NCBI GenBank assembly: GCA_946616365.1
Contig: CAMOIX010000006.1
Coordinates: 1 to 64,000 of the forward strand
Length of the DNA stretch: 64,000 bases
Direction of reading: 5' to 3'
From: AC2028 sp002373595
Lineage (GTDB): Bacteria; Bacillota; Clostridia; Lachnospirales; Lachnospiraceae
Below, piece by piece: positions 33,901 to 42,554 of the stretch. Made by a program: the position numbers and the translations under genes. The notes beneath the pieces are model-generated. The model was not told the DNA's origin. It saw only the letters and a program-made list of their open reading frames with translations, and searched no databases. Each line of letters begins with the position of its first letter. Position 1 is the first letter of the stretch.

Positions 33901-33993
33901 ATCCTCTTCTGTTGCAAGAGCATGTATCGGCGAGAGCATCTGAAGAGTCATTGCAGCCGTAAGTATCAATGAAAACATCTTTTTATTTCTCAT
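30958..33993 (-). CDS. GLUG-repeat surface protein with charged helical segment and C-terminal membrane anchor
   Basis: 1011 residues. A signal peptide (LILTAAMTLQMLSPIHALA) is followed by repeated GLUG-type units (GGIAG, GGLVG, GGIIG, GMLAG, each followed by a short N/C-containing turn) in two blocks, residues 60-310 and 570-740, which should form beta-solenoid surfaces. Between them lies a Lys/Asp/Glu/Ala-rich helical stretch (AKDTAKDKADESKDKTKDKI and similar) of roughly 100 residues. A C-terminal helix (TIYIVTGAGCAAAVLVIAII) and basic tail anchor it in the membrane. The gene overlaps the end of the MMPL transporter gene by 11 bp and is followed by thrS. Probably an exported partner or substrate-handling subunit of that transporter, an inference from coupling. 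Confidence 0.75.
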   Translation of the reverse strand: MRNKKMFSLILTAAMTLQMLSPIHALATEEDPLRLITIDSADDLIGLENNCHDDSWSVGKTVKLDADIDLTGADFKGIPIFNGKFEGNGHTVSGYTYGGEGYVTGFFRYIGPQGTVRDLNISGTVIATGDQKCTGMLAGINQGLIEKCSVSGSVSGNRETGGLVGINQPGGFIYKCESTVDVSGYYYTGGIAGKNFGRVSYCVNKGNVNNTESWVMGDDEKSEDIIETITDETTAPSMQSGVDTGGIIGYSDGVIDFCRNEGVVGYDHVGYNIGGIAGRTLGLIYSSHNYGFVYGKKDVGGIAGQLEPYIETDKAKSIRSSIERVNDSVVATINTAEAAGEAISDDLEKLSDHSKAALDSADELAKLYSDGTDTGLEAEKLADEAKDTAKDKADESKDKTKDKIKEAQDDPEKAAEEAKDKAKDKAKDYYDSARERIENRDGDEIEDLNIRDRDVDADKAKVRSDLTKGSEEWNRNMNAMLDDLDGMADSLSALTKDSDKYSDELNDCIRETDNRVTATYDLISDLVGGVREEGVKYLFTDISESELLSLDDPHKTLRDSNGGVIMDCSNRNSVKCDLQGGGIVGSLAVDDENLENNAILSFALTAGESYTTSGMIVTCKNLALVSVKNNYAGGIVGKMDRGIVYRSEGYGPVESIEGDYIGGIAGRSDSVIRKSYVMCTLSGDEELGGIAGYATAVKDCVALPTFGDHTGTSGAIAGQILRDKKTEEMNASDLSGNVFVCDSAYGIDDISYKGVAEATDYASALEIPDIPEAFSDLTVSFRVGDRIVKTVSVKYGQSLEGIETPELEHTDGSYGSWPDLTGRTALGNIMVTAEFIPEITVLSSALEYEENGKPLALISGGFDSDDIFDASFERMAATSITDNNGKTVKIKDALRYRLELTAHEGAIDTENGGILRLYTPYKDCTVYCTPYDAASGISGQAWTAVESEMKGSYVVVDYAENTEYMVVEKPGNTIYIVTGAGCAAAVLVIAIISVKIHGKKKAKHLNKAVKS

Positions 33994-36445
33994 CGTCTTC
34001 GCCCTCCGTTACCATATTGCCCATGGTTACGATCGCATTCACCTCACCTTTGACCAGTGCATGCATCTCTCCGATGACTGCACCGTTTACCTGGCCTCTG
34101 ACAAAGCCGTCAACTCTGACAGTACCGAAGCCCCTGTCGAGTTTGATGGGCGATGACACTTCGAAACTTGTCTTCTCTATTACCTTCTCTCCCACCATGA
34201 GTATCTGAGGGAGAACAAACATAACAAGGATGATCGAGATAATGGTACCTCGTCCGAGACATTGTCCAATGCCGCATATCGCTCCGTCGGACGAGAGATT
34301 TCCTATCATAAATCCGGCAAGTACCATCATGGATCCCGATGTGATGATCGTGGGGAATGCGAAGTTGAGCGTCTCTATTATCGCAGTCTTTTTGTCCATG
34401 ATCTTGCGCAGTTCGGTATATCGACCGGATATAACGATCGCATAATCGATATTTGCACCCATCTGAATGGAACTTACGATGACATATCCGAGGAAGAAGA
34501 GATTGTTGTGCTGAAGAGCCGGGAATGCAAAGTTGATCCATATCGCACCCTGTATTACAGCGATAAGGAGAACGGGCATTCCGGCTGACAGGAATGTAAA
34601 CAGCAATACGACCAGGACTGCCAATATTGATACAACGCTTACGACTGTATTGTCTCTGTCGAACGATTTCTTGAGATCATACTGGCTTGTCGAATTACCT
34701 GCGACGAGAACCTTGCTCTCATCGTAATACCTGCCTGCGATCTCATGCATCTTGTCCAGAAATGCAAATGTTTCCTCTCCCTCTTCAGGAAGCGTGAGAT
34801 ATACGAGCATGCGGCTGTAGTTCTCTCCCTGCAGCTGCTGCTTGGCCATGGTCATTTTGTCATTGGCATCCCTAAGTTTATCAAAGGTCTCACTGTCGAG
34901 AGTCACATATCCCTGATTCACTTCATCATAGAGGAACATAATGATGTCGATCAGCGGCACACTGTACCCGGAGAAACCGTTGATGATCTTGGCGTAGTTC
35001 TCATCATTTATCGCATACGCCATATACAGAAGTTCAGACACTTCATAGTCCACATCCATCAACTCCGAGAATTCTCTCGCGGTGAGCTGATCGGTGAGCA
35101 TGTATCCGTCCATCGCTTCCGTATTGGCAAGCCCTTGTGTATGATCGACTTCAGGCATATTGTCGAGTTCAGCCAGAAGTTTCTTCTCCTTGTCATAATC
35201 GCCTGACGGTACTACAAGCGCGACGAAATTAGATCTGCCGAAACTCTCCTCGATCATCTCCTGCGCGATCTGCGTGCTGTTCTTTACAGGAGTCTCTATC
35301 TGTGAATATCCGTAAACAAAAGGACAGTTCTTTTGAACAAGCATTGCGGCGATGATAAGTACGACAAAAGCAGGTGCGATTATATATCTCGTATGATAAT
35401 CAAATTTACCCACCAGCGGGATCTTGGGAACAAAGCTCTTGTGCTTAGTCTTGTCCATTGCCTTGCCGAAGATCATCAGCAGTCCGGGCATGAGAAGGAA
35501 TACCGAGAAGAGGCTGAAGAAGATCGCCTTGATAAGACATATTGCCATATCGCGTCCAATACCGAACTGCATGAAGAGCATGGCGACAAGTCCGCCTATA
35601 GTGGTAAGCGAACTTGCAAATATCTCGGGGATAGCTTTGCTCAGAGCGATGATATCCGCTTCTCTGATGGAAAGCGATTCATGTTCTTCTTTGTATCTGT
35701 TACAGAATATGACCGCATAATCAACGGACAGCGCAAGCTGAAGCACTATAGTTACCGAGTTCGAAACAAAAGAGATCGTGCCAAGCATGAAGTTGGTGCC
35801 TGCAGCAAGTATCGCTGATGCTCCGAATGTAAGTATAAGAACCGGAACCTCCGCATATGTGAGCGATGTGAACAGGAGCACCGAGAGCACAACTATCGCA
35901 ACCAGCACGCTTACGACCTGCATCTCGCTCTCTATCTGCTTGGCCGATGCATCTCCCATTGATGTGGATACATATATGTCATATCCCTCGAGTCCTGATT
36001 CTATATCCTCGAGAGCTTCCAACGCTTTGTCATCATCCTCGGCATATCTGAAAGTGATGTTGTACAAAGCGGAGAAATTATTGTAATGCTCGCTGCTGTC
36101 ATCAAACGAAAGCAGATAAACATCACTCCTGCTCTCGATGATGTCCGCTATGCGTCTTGCTTCATCATAGTTTATGTTAGTCACCATGATGTCCGCAGTA
36201 CCGTATGTGATGAACTCTTCGCCCATCAGGTCTATACCGCGTCTGGTCTCTGAAGTACCGGGAAGATATGCAGCCAGATCGTTCTCAACTTTGACCCATC
36301 CGCTCGATATCAGACAGAATATTATTCCTATCCCGAAAATAAGAAAGAACAGGTTTCTCCTGTCCACAATAAATGTGGCGACTTTAACCATTACAGAGTT
36401 ACCTTCGCCCTTAGCCTTTTGTTTCTGCTCGTCCTTGATGTCCAT
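33983..36445 (-). CDS. MMPL/RND-family membrane transporter
   Basis: 820 residues with two internally repeated halves, each one helix plus an outer loop followed by five or six helices, as in MMPL proteins. Typical pieces are LQLALSVDYAVIFCNRYKEE in the first half and VIVSSIQMGANIDYAIVISGRY in the second, both carrying the Asp-Tyr pair linked to proton relay. MMPL proteins export lipids, siderophores or other envelope molecules. The short C-terminal tail is rich in Val/Gly. A weak AAAGTGAT precedes the ATG. It overlaps the GLUG surface protein gene and starts 50 bp after deoC. Confidence 0.88.
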   Translation of the reverse strand: MDIKDEQKQKAKGEGNSVMVKVATFIVDRRNLFFLIFGIGIIFCLISSGWVKVENDLAAYLPGTSETRRGIDLMGEEFITYGTADIMVTNINYDEARRIADIIESRSDVYLLSFDDSSEHYNNFSALYNITFRYAEDDDKALEALEDIESGLEGYDIYVSTSMGDASAKQIESEMQVVSVLVAIVVLSVLLFTSLTYAEVPVLILTFGASAILAAGTNFMLGTISFVSNSVTIVLQLALSVDYAVIFCNRYKEEHESLSIREADIIALSKAIPEIFASSLTTIGGLVAMLFMQFGIGRDMAICLIKAIFFSLFSVFLLMPGLLMIFGKAMDKTKHKSFVPKIPLVGKFDYHTRYIIAPAFVVLIIAAMLVQKNCPFVYGYSQIETPVKNSTQIAQEMIEESFGRSNFVALVVPSGDYDKEKKLLAELDNMPEVDHTQGLANTEAMDGYMLTDQLTAREFSELMDVDYEVSELLYMAYAINDENYAKIINGFSGYSVPLIDIIMFLYDEVNQGYVTLDSETFDKLRDANDKMTMAKQQLQGENYSRMLVYLTLPEEGEETFAFLDKMHEIAGRYYDESKVLVAGNSTSQYDLKKSFDRDNTVVSVVSILAVLVVLLFTFLSAGMPVLLIAVIQGAIWINFAFPALQHNNLFFLGYVIVSSIQMGANIDYAIVISGRYTELRKIMDKKTAIIETLNFAFPTIITSGSMMVLAGFMIGNLSSDGAICGIGQCLGRGTIISIILVMFVLPQILMVGEKVIEKTSFEVSSPIKLDRGFGTVRVDGFVRGQVNGAVIGEMHALVKGEVNAIVTMGNMVTEGEDDEK

Positions 36446-36495
36446 TTTAAATCACTTTTGTTTGATCCTTTCCCTTTTAAGTCCTTTATGTCATA

Positions 36496-37170
36496 TCAAA
36501 GAAGTTTTGATTCTTTGACAATCTTAACAACTCTGCTGGTGCCGAGTCTCGAAGCACCCAGATCAAGAAATCTGTCGGCATCCTCTATACTCGAGATACC
36601 TCCCGCTGCTTTGATCTTAACATCCTTGCCGACGTATTTCGCAAAAAGTTCTATGTCCGCAAAGGTTGCTCCTGCAGTGGAGAATCCGGTAGAAGTCTTG
36701 ATAAAGTCTGCCTTGCTCTCGGTGACTATCTCGCACATCTTCTTCTTTTCATCATCCGTAAGAAGGCATGTCTCAATGATGACCTTCAGGATGATATCTT
36801 CTCTGAATGATTTGCATGCATCATTTATCCTGATGATCTCGTTCTTAACATACTCATTCCTGCCCGCCTTGAGCATGCCGATATTGATGACCATATCTAT
36901 CTCGTCAGCGCCTTTTTTAAGCGCATCCTGAGTCTCAAAGACTTTTGACTCAGTGGTCATATTTCCGTTGGGGAATCCTATAACGGTGCAGATCTTCATC
37001 CTGCCCTGCGCATGCTTTGATGCCGTCTCTATATAGCAGGGCGGAATACATATCGATGCTGTGCTATACTTTATCGCATCATCCAGGAGCTCGATGATCT
37101 GGCCGGGCGTTGCCTCCTGCTTAAGCAAAGTATGATCACATGCTGCGAGTATCTCTTTAATGTCTCTCAT
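36496..37170 (-). CDS. deoC: Deoxyribose-phosphate aldolase
   Basis: 224 residues, standard for DeoC. The Schiff-base lysine is in DFIKTSTGFS, the second lysine in IKAAGGI, and the proton-relay Asp in DEIDMVINIG. It cleaves 2-deoxyribose-5-phosphate to acetaldehyde and glyceraldehyde-3-phosphate in nucleoside salvage. No other deo genes lie nearby, so its placement after an AAA+ ATPase and glpK looks incidental to pathway, although glyceraldehyde-3-phosphate and glycerol enter the same part of glycolysis. AAAGGAG precedes the ATG. Confidence 0.94.
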   Translation of the reverse strand: MRDIKEILAACDHTLLKQEATPGQIIELLDDAIKYSTASICIPPCYIETASKHAQGRMKICTVIGFPNGNMTTESKVFETQDALKKGADEIDMVINIGMLKAGRNEYVKNEIIRINDACKSFREDIILKVIIETCLLTDDEKKKMCEIVTESKADFIKTSTGFSTAGATFADIELFAKYVGKDVKIKAAGGISSIEDADRFLDLGASRLGTSRVVKIVKESKLL

Positions 37171-37181
37171 CTCTTTCTCCT

Positions 37182-39353
37182 TTATGACAAAAATCCTATA
37201 GGACCTACGCCCTCTTTTTCGCCCTTTACCATCTTAGCGAAATCATTCTCCTCAGTTGATGTAACGATGTCCTCTGCGCGGATGACGACCTCCTTGTCCT
37301 CTCCGGTATAGTATCTGTATGCAGCCTTACCCCATGCTCTTTCGTAGAGATTGCGGATCAGTCTGCCGTTGCTGAACGTCTTGGACTTAAGCGTCTCTTC
37401 TCCGATAGAGCTGACGAATTTTCTGACTGCATCCTCAACCGCTTTGTCGTGCTCGCCCTCTCCCATGTTGGACCAGAAGATATCTTCCAGTTCCTCCTTG
37501 GTATAGTTGGGGAATTCGATCTCGTAGGGAACTCTGCTCTCAAATCCGGGATTGGACTTGATCAGATTGTGCATCTCATCCGTATAGCCGGCCATGATGA
37601 TACAGAAATCCTTCCTGTGATTCTCCATCTCGGTAAGAAGAGTAGCTATTGCCTCATGTCCATAGTCCTTAGGCGAATCCTCGACATAGAGACTGTATGC
37701 CTCATCGATGAAAAGGACCGATCCATATGCATCACGGCAGTACGCCGCAGTCTTGGGTGCGGTATCACCGATATATCTTCCGCAGAGGTCTCTTCCTTTT
37801 ATCTCGTAGAAGAGTCCCTTACTGAGGATGCCTTCCTCTTTAAATATCCTGGCCACGAGTCTGGCTACCGTGGTCTTGCCCGTTCCGGGACTGCCCGTAA
37901 ACATCATATGGATACAGGGTACATTCGCTTCGCCGTTCTTCTCTCTGAGTTCCTTGGATACTCTTATCTGAGCGACGATCTCGCGGATCTTTTTCTTGAC
38001 CTGCTCGAGACCTATCATATTGCCGAGGATCTCGTAGGGATCCTCTGTCGATCTCTCATCGAGATAATTGTCAAAGTCGGCGGTATGGATCTTGCTGTCC
38101 GCATTTCCTTTTCTGTCATTCTCGAGAGCCTTGTCATAGAGGAATTCACCAACCATATTGTTGAGCGCTTTGTATCCGTAGAAGTAGTCGTTCTTCTTCT
38201 TGCGCATGATCCACTGCTCGATGGATGAGTCGACATCATTATCGGTCGAGAAGTGATACTTCACTGTTCTGGACTTGACGTAGTCCACCATGTTGGAGAT
38301 AGGGATGGGCGGAACGTCCACTCTCCTTACCGCCATGACCTCCCCGAGCTGATCCTGTATGCGGTTCAGGACCTGTTCCTCCATATACGGAGTCCTGAAT
38401 ATGCACATGTAACTCGTAGCGAATTTCTCTATTATCCTGAGTGAGTCTCTCACGAGATCCACATTAAGTTCATCGACCCACTCCGAGATATCAAAGCAGA
38501 GTATGATCTTCCTGCGCTCGGTACGATTTGCTCTCGAGAAGCTCTCCGCCTTTTCGCATGCCGTAGCCCAGGCGTCATCCTCCTCGCCCTTTACTTTGTG
38601 GATGACCATCTCCTCGAACATGGCATCGTAGTCGATTGCTTTCTGTTCGGATTCATTTTCCTTATCGCGGTCATTGCCTTTCTTTTTCTGCTCTTCTACC
38701 AGATCGTAATACATATAAATCTTGCATATGGAGCGGATGAATGCGGTCAGTCCGAATCCTCTGTTGATCGGTATCAGGAGATTCTGCTGCCAGAGTATCT
38801 CCTCAGCGTTCATGGACATAAGGCCCCTGATCGCCGAATTAAGCTCATAGAGATAATCCTTCATCGCAGGTGAATACCTGATGGGAGGATTCGAGCATAT
38901 ATCGGAAAGGATCGTATTTATATCATCATTTCCTTCTCCCTCATCGTATTCTTCTATGATGTCGGGGATCGTGATCTTACTATGGTCTGCAGCAGGAGAA
39001 GCTACAGCACCTTCCTCAGGAGTTCTCTCTGCACGGGGCTGCTCTGCGATGGCTTCCGTCCTGCTTTCGTTTTCCTCATGCTCATCCTCTTCCGTTGTAA
39101 TGAACATGAGTCCTTCCGTCGTGTTAACTCCGAAGAGGTTTGTAACAAACCCTGTTAATCCCGTGATAAATGAATCGGTAGTATCGCTGCTTACCCTTAC
39201 GAGTACCATAGTAGATTCGGACTTCAAAAGAGTCGCTCCGAATCCCTTGGCATATTTCTCGATCTCTCTTATGGGATTAATATTCTTTGCACTTCTGAAT
39301 TCGTTAACCTTGCTCCTCTCAAAAGAGATCTTTACTCTGTTATTGTCAGCCAT
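37182..39353 (-). CDS. AAA+ ATPase of CbbX/SpoVK type with a degenerate first module
   Basis: 723 residues. Residues 440-700 form a CbbX-like AAA+ module: Walker A GSPGTGKTT (488-496), pore-type GRYIGDTA, Walker B SVLFIDEAYSL, sensor IIMAGY and the Arg of NPGFESRVPYEIEFP. Residues 180-400 look like an earlier AAA module that has lost its P-loop: LLIPINRGFGLTAFIRSI where Walker A would be, RKIILCFDISEW as Walker B, CIFRTPY as sensor 1, and VDVPPIPISNMVDYV as the end of the core. An N-terminal 85-residue domain and an acidic linker precede it. Probably a hexameric remodelling ATPase; target unknown. The ATG overlaps the glpK stop (TGATG), so translation is coupled to glycerol kinase. Confidence 0.82.
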   Translation of the reverse strand: MADNNRVKISFERSKVNEFRSAKNINPIREIEKYAKGFGATLLKSESTMVLVRVSSDTTDSFITGLTGFVTNLFGVNTTEGLMFITTEEDEHEENESRTEAIAEQPRAERTPEEGAVASPAADHSKITIPDIIEEYDEGEGNDDINTILSDICSNPPIRYSPAMKDYLYELNSAIRGLMSMNAEEILWQQNLLIPINRGFGLTAFIRSICKIYMYYDLVEEQKKKGNDRDKENESEQKAIDYDAMFEEMVIHKVKGEEDDAWATACEKAESFSRANRTERRKIILCFDISEWVDELNVDLVRDSLRIIEKFATSYMCIFRTPYMEEQVLNRIQDQLGEVMAVRRVDVPPIPISNMVDYVKSRTVKYHFSTDNDVDSSIEQWIMRKKKNDYFYGYKALNNMVGEFLYDKALENDRKGNADSKIHTADFDNYLDERSTEDPYEILGNMIGLEQVKKKIREIVAQIRVSKELREKNGEANVPCIHMMFTGSPGTGKTTVARLVARIFKEEGILSKGLFYEIKGRDLCGRYIGDTAPKTAAYCRDAYGSVLFIDEAYSLYVEDSPKDYGHEAIATLLTEMENHRKDFCIIMAGYTDEMHNLIKSNPGFESRVPYEIEFPNYTKEELEDIFWSNMGEGEHDKAVEDAVRKFVSSIGEETLKSKTFSNGRLIRNLYERAWGKAAYRYYTGEDKEVVIRAEDIVTSTEENDFAKMVKGEKEGVGPIGFLS

Positions 39354-40852
39354 CAGTCTTCTTCCTCCGTATATGCAAGTGCACATCTGACTGCTCTCTT
39401 CCATCCCTTAAGAAGAGCTTTCCTTCTCTCCTCATCCATCCGGGGACTGAATACTTTTCCTACTTTGAGATTCTCCCTGAGATCATCTCTGTCCTTCCAG
39501 TATCCTACCGTAAGTCCCGCGAGATAAGCCGCTCCGAGAGCTGTCGTCTCTATGCAGGTAGGTCTTACTACATCCGCACCCGTTATATCCGCCTGGAATC
39601 CCATCAGGAAATCATTGGCGCTGGCACCTCCGTCCACCTTGAGAGATGTAAGGCTTATCCCTGAGTCTTTCTCCATAGCACGTATAACATCTGCGGTCTG
39701 ATAACATATCGACTCGAGAGTCGCTCTTATGAAATGTTCCTTGCTCACGCCTCTCGTCAGTCCCACTACAGTGCCCCTTGCATAAGGGTTCCAATAGGGT
39801 GCTCCAAGTCCTGCAAAAGCAGGCACGATATACATCCCGTCGGTATCTTCAACAGCCTCAGCATATTCTCTTGTCTGCGAAGCGGTCTTGATCATTCTCA
39901 TGCCGTCACGCAGCCACTGTACCGCAGCACCGGCAACGAACACACTTCCCTCAAGCGCATAGTCCGGCTTCTCATCCGTCCCGGCAGCTATCGTGGTGAG
40001 CAAACCCGAGGCAGAGTCTATCGCTTTCTTACCTGTGTTCATCAAGAGGAAGCACCCCGTTCCGTATGTATTCTTGAGATCCCCCTCGTTAAAGCATAGC
40101 TGTCCGAAGAGTGCACTCTGCTGGTCTCCGGCCACACCTGCTATCGGTATCTCTCCTCCGAGTACAGTCTCATCCGTAGTGCCGTAGCCATATCCCGAAG
40201 GATGAACCTCCGGAAGCATGCACTCGGGTATATCAAAATACTCAAGTATCTTCTTATCCCATTCAAGCTTATGGATATCAAAGAGCATCGTCCTCGACGC
40301 ATTGGTATAATCCGTCGCATGTACTCTTCCCTTGGTGAGATTCCATATCAGCCAGCAGTCAACGGTACCGAAAAGTATCTCTCCGTTCTTCGCTCTGTCC
40401 CTCACTCCCGGTACGTTCTCAAGGATCCATGCGATCTTGGATGCGCTGAAATAAGCATCAGGGATAAGTCCTGTCGTCTTTCTCACATGATCCGAAAGAT
40501 CGTCCGCCTTAAGCTTATCTATCATATCCGCAGTACGTCTGCACTGCCAGACGATCGCATTATATACGGGCTGACCCGTCTTCCTGTCCCACAGTATAGT
40601 GGTCTCTCTCTGATTGGTGATGCCTATGGCAGCGATATCGGATGCAGTCACTCCCTTAATAGCCATACACTCAGTCGCTACCGAAAGCTGTGATGACCAT
40701 ATCTCCATCGGATTGTGCTCGACCCATCCGGCTTTCGGATAGACCTGTGAGAATTCCTTCTGCTCCATCGCGCAGATATTACCGCTTCTGTCAAAGAGTA
40801 TGCATCTGGAGCTGGTGGTTCCCTGATCGAGGGCCATTATATACTCAGCCAT
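39353..40852 (-). CDS. glpK: Glycerol kinase
   Basis: 499 residues, the family's usual length. N-terminal ALDQGTTSSRCILFD, substrate residues in QKEFSQVYPKAGWVEHNP, ATP-site SLKVDGGASANDFLM and the signature region are intact. It phosphorylates glycerol to glycerol-3-phosphate. FDIHKLEWD at the position of the activating His of Gram-positive enzymes suggests possible PTS HPr control, known for the family. It follows the DUF1667 gene by 1 bp and overlaps the AAA+ gene, in an operon with the oxidative steps. No glycerol facilitator gene (glpF) is adjacent. Confidence 0.95.
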   Translation of the reverse strand: MAEYIMALDQGTTSSRCILFDRSGNICAMEQKEFSQVYPKAGWVEHNPMEIWSSQLSVATECMAIKGVTASDIAAIGITNQRETTILWDRKTGQPVYNAIVWQCRRTADMIDKLKADDLSDHVRKTTGLIPDAYFSASKIAWILENVPGVRDRAKNGEILFGTVDCWLIWNLTKGRVHATDYTNASRTMLFDIHKLEWDKKILEYFDIPECMLPEVHPSGYGYGTTDETVLGGEIPIAGVAGDQQSALFGQLCFNEGDLKNTYGTGCFLLMNTGKKAIDSASGLLTTIAAGTDEKPDYALEGSVFVAGAAVQWLRDGMRMIKTASQTREYAEAVEDTDGMYIVPAFAGLGAPYWNPYARGTVVGLTRGVSKEHFIRATLESICYQTADVIRAMEKDSGISLTSLKVDGGASANDFLMGFQADITGADVVRPTCIETTALGAAYLAGLTVGYWKDRDDLRENLKVGKVFSPRMDEERRKALLKGWKRAVRCALAYTEEED

Positions 40853-40853
40853 A

Positions 40854-41231
40854 TCATCCTTCCTGAACTGCGTCGCAGTTATCCGTTGCTATTACATCTA
40901 CTCCCGTGCCGCACACATCTGCGACTATCACCTGTCCGATCGTTATGGGAGCGGTAACCTTTGATTCCTTTATCGCTTTTACACAGTTCATGATCTCGCC
41001 CTTTGGAATATCAGACGCAGTCTTGACGCTCACAACAGGCCGTACGCCGCCGTCAACAGTCACAATACTGGTCACCGTCCTCATAGGTGCGGTAAGCTCC
41101 GCGGTAACATACTCCGCTCCTCTCGGGCAGGTATTTCCCGTGATGCTCACTATCTCTCCTTCCGATACTTCTGCTTTCACATTGCATCCGAGAGGGCATC
41201 TTATACATACAAATTCTTTGATCTCGCTCAT
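40854..41231 (-). CDS. DUF1667 protein, small Cys-rich partner of anaerobic glycerol-3-phosphate dehydrogenase
   Basis: 125 residues with an N-terminal cysteine cluster (CIRCPLGCNVKAEV, then NTCPRG), likely to bind metal or an Fe-S cluster, and the DUF1667 core AELTAPMRTVTSIVTVDGG. In many Clostridia and Thermotoga this gene sits between a GlpA-type dehydrogenase, an FAD/NAD oxidoreductase and glpK, exactly as here, and is thought to take part in passing electrons from glycerol-3-phosphate oxidation. CGGAGG precedes the ATG. Confidence 0.9.
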   Translation of the reverse strand: MSEIKEFVCIRCPLGCNVKAEVSEGEIVSITGNTCPRGAEYVTAELTAPMRTVTSIVTVDGGVRPVVSVKTASDIPKGEIMNCVKAIKESKVTAPITIGQVIVADVCGTGVDVIATDNCDAVQEG

Positions 41232-41246
41232 TCTTTCCTCCGGATC

Positions 41247-42518
41247 CTACTCTACTATCTCAAACGTGATATCCGCACCTTCGGGAAGTTTAGTAAGTAC
41301 TTCCTTTTTGAGGATGACCTGTTCCATCTCTCCGGGTGCCATGACCGGTCTCTTTACACTGCTAAGGACTTCGTCGCCGCATGTAACCTTTACGGTAGCG
41401 CCGCGGTAATTCTTTCCCACTCTGAATCTGACGATCTGTTTATCTTCCATATTGCCCGGATCTATCGATGCCGGAACAGTGTATCTCACGCCGTTCTTTG
41501 CAATAAGGGTGTGCTTTTTTCCTTCAGCCCTGAGTGCTCCGTTAAGGTATGCCGCTGCGTTCTTTCCGGCCTGCGCTGCTTCCTCCGATACATAGTCAAC
41601 TAAGTCGTGAACATGGAGTACATTTCCGCAGGCGAATACGCCCTGTATATCCGTCATCAGGCTCTCGCTTACCACAGGGCCTCCCGTCACGGGATTGATC
41701 GATGCTCCGAGCATTCCCGTCAGTTCGTTTTCGGGAATGAGTCCGCACGAAAGGAGTAACGTGTCGCAAGGATATTCCTTTTCGCTTCCGGGGATCGGCT
41801 TTGACTTCTCATCCACCTCAGCTATGGTTACGCTCTCTATCCTCTTCCTGCCCTTTATATCTACGACTGTATGCGAAAGCATAAGCGGTATATCGAAATC
41901 ATTCAAGCACTGAGCGATATTTCTCTTGAGTCCTCCGGAGTACGGATTGAGCTCAGCGACCAGATGAACCTTTGCTCCCTCGAGCGTCATTCTTCTCGCC
42001 ATGATGAGTCCTATATCACCCGATCCGAGAATGATTACATCCTTACCCGGCATTCTGCCTTCGATGTTGACGAAGCGCTGTGCGGTTCCGGCTGTATATA
42101 TGCCGGCAGGTCTGTATCCCGGGATGTTGAGCGCGCCTCTCGATCTCTCTCTGCATCCCATAGCCAGTATGACCGCTCCGGCAGTGATATCTTCGAGTCC
42201 GAATCTCCTGCCCATTACCGTCACTGTCACGGTTCCGTTATCACCGGGCTTTAAGCCGGTTACCATCGCACCCGTTCTGTACTCTATGCCCGCCTCTTTT
42301 ACACGATCGATAAATCTCGAAGCATACTCGGGGCCCGTAAGTTCCTCTTTGAAAGTATGAAGTCCGAATCCGTTATGTATGCACTGATTCAGGATACCTC
42401 CGAGTCTGTCGTCACGCTCGAGGATAAGAATGTCGGACACGCCGGCTTCTCTTGCGCCCATCGCAGCCGCAAGTCCCGCAGGTCCTCCTCCTATTATCAC
42501 CAGTTTTCTCTTGTTCAT
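41247..42518 (-). CDS. NAD(P)/FAD-dependent oxidoreductase of the anaerobic glycerol-3-phosphate pathway
   Basis: 423 residues: FAD-binding GGGPAGLAAAMGA at the N-terminus, an internal NAD-binding motif VIILGSGDIGLIMARRMTLEG, and the final FAD motif GVFACGNVLHVHDLVDYV. The CxxxxC-type region is represented by LNQCIHNGFG. A C-terminal domain of about 100 residues is present. It probably takes electrons from the GlpA-like dehydrogenase to NAD(P). The start ATG at 42518 (MNKRKLVIIGG) is preferred since GGGTGA is spaced to it; earlier in-frame codons at 42530 and 42539 have no site. Confidence 0.9.
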   Translation of the reverse strand: MNKRKLVIIGGGPAGLAAAMGAREAGVSDILILERDDRLGGILNQCIHNGFGLHTFKEELTGPEYASRFIDRVKEAGIEYRTGAMVTGLKPGDNGTVTVTVMGRRFGLEDITAGAVILAMGCRERSRGALNIPGYRPAGIYTAGTAQRFVNIEGRMPGKDVIILGSGDIGLIMARRMTLEGAKVHLVAELNPYSGGLKRNIAQCLNDFDIPLMLSHTVVDIKGRKRIESVTIAEVDEKSKPIPGSEKEYPCDTLLLSCGLIPENELTGMLGASINPVTGGPVVSESLMTDIQGVFACGNVLHVHDLVDYVSEEAAQAGKNAAAYLNGALRAEGKKHTLIAKNGVRYTVPASIDPGNMEDKQIVRFRVGKNYRGATVKVTCGDEVLSSVKRPVMAPGEMEQVILKKEVLTKLPEGADITFEIVE

Positions 42519-42554
42519 ATATTCACCCATCCGGATCAATTCATTGTCTTATAT

